DNA from: Spirochaetales bacterium
GTDB taxonomy: Bacteria > Spirochaetota > Spirochaetia > Treponematales > UBA12059
Assembly (NCBI GenBank): GCA_016938515.1
Contig: JAFGUM010000402.1
Location: 1 to 7,725, forward strand
DNA: 7,725 nucleotides
Direction of reading: 5' to 3'
The position numbers and the translations under genes are program-made. Shown piece by piece: positions 7,322 to 7,725 of the stretch. The notes under the pieces are model-generated. The model searched no databases, had not been told where the DNA came from, and worked only from the letters and a program-made list of their open reading frames with translations. Within the stretch, counting starts at the first letter, position 1. Every line of letters starts with the position of its first letter.

Positions 7322-7341
7322 TTCGTACGACTTGACTACGG

Positions 7342-7725
7342 CTAGAGCGAGGCTACGGGAGTTTTCTCTTCTTCGATCCTGCCCTGGTGGCTTACGACCC
7401 AACCGCCCTTGCACAGGTCGTAGCACTGGCGGCAGGACGCGCACTCGCTCTCGGCTCCCGGCACGAAAGCCGGGTGCCTGTCTATGCCGCGCCCCTGGAA
7501 GTACACTACGTTCTTCTTGGCCACTTCCGCACAGTACCTCACGCACAGCCCGCAGAGGCTGCACTCCGCTCCGTTAGGCTCGAAGCGCGAACCGGTGACG
7601 CCAAGGCGCTTACCCAGCGATATAGAGGATGGCCACAGCAGCTCGACGATGAGCCTTCTGATCTTCAAGATCCGCTCGTTCTCCGTAACCACCGATATGC
7701 CCTCTTCCACCGGGTAGACGCAGGA
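7342..7725 (-). CDS. Iron-sulfur electron-transfer subunit ([2Fe-2S] plus two [4Fe-4S]), C-terminal part
   Basis: The gene enters from the right edge; 127 C-terminal residues are visible. The opening SCVYPVEEGISVVTENERI is the end of a NuoG/HoxU-type [2Fe-2S] domain; C2 would be its last ligand. Two [4Fe-4S] motifs of form C-x2-C-x2-C-x3-C follow, at residues 55-65 and 95-105. The linker WPSSISLGKRLGVTGSRFEP lacks the His-Cys3 motif of NuoG, as in a class of short anaerobe proteins of similar organisation that, from general knowledge, act with flavin NAD(P)H-oxidising subunits. It carries electrons between soluble or complex-bound redox partners in the cytoplasm. The second motif ends CKGG and not the usual CPTG, so its cluster may be tuned differently. 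The stop is TAG, followed two codons later by another in-frame TAG. Confidence 0.85.
   Translation of the reverse strand, partial: SCVYPVEEGISVVTENERILKIRRLIVELLWPSSISLGKRLGVTGSRFEPNGAECSLCGLCVRYCAEVAKKNVVYFQGRGIDRHPAFVPGAESECASCRQCYDLCKGGWVVSHQGRIEEEKTPVASL

Noticed and set aside
7336..7344. Genome-wide reassignment of TAG to a sense codon, as an explanation for the TAG at 2052
   Set aside because: TAG ends the iron-sulfur gene at the expected place after its last cluster motif, and a second in-frame TAG follows two codons on. The other complete genes end in TAA or TGA, so nothing else supports a sense TAG.
7196..7564. Upstream extension of the DUF401 frame
   Set aside because: It overlaps the iron-sulfur gene in another frame and reads as Arg/Pro-rich sequence. 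The ATG at 7195 has a good ribosome binding site.

Overview
The window carries protein-coding sequence on both strands and no recognisable RNA gene, CRISPR array or transposase. G+C rises from about 50% in the leftmost kilobase to about 65-70% at the right end (rough counts of sample lines). The gene set (a periplasmic CsgG/FlgO-like protein, a PQQ-like propeller with PDZ domains, a [2Fe-2S]/[4Fe-4S] electron-transfer subunit, a DUF401 permease and an anaerobe-type MFS transporter) suits an anaerobic, double-membraned bacterium. A spirochaete of the Treponema/Spirochaeta group is my best guess, but it is an inference from protein style and not from a marker gene.

Left part (1-1061): a minus-strand gene of unknown function runs off the left edge. 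A 303-base divergent intergenic region separates it from the next gene and holds three back-to-back strong hairpins. Two of these share the same TTTCAAAA/TTTTGAAA core, and an 8-base direct repeat flanks the array.

Centre (1062-4397): two plus-strand ORFs lie in the SAME reading frame, separated by a single TAG codon at 2052-2054. The first begins with a signal peptide and a CsgG/FlgO-like domain. The second has a beta-rich region, a PQQ-like beta-propeller and two PDZ domains, but no signal peptide, no ATG and no convincing ribosome binding site. The simplest reading is one 1111-codon exported envelope protein interrupted by an amber codon, through mutation, sequencing error or readthrough. 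This is the most interesting feature of the window.

Right part (4430-7725): three minus-strand genes point left: the C-terminal part of an iron-sulfur protein running off the right edge, a strong hairpin, a DUF401 integral membrane protein and an MFS transporter. The hairpin probably separates the redox gene from the two transporter genes, which may be co-transcribed. The MFS gene converges on the PDZ gene with a 32-base gap.
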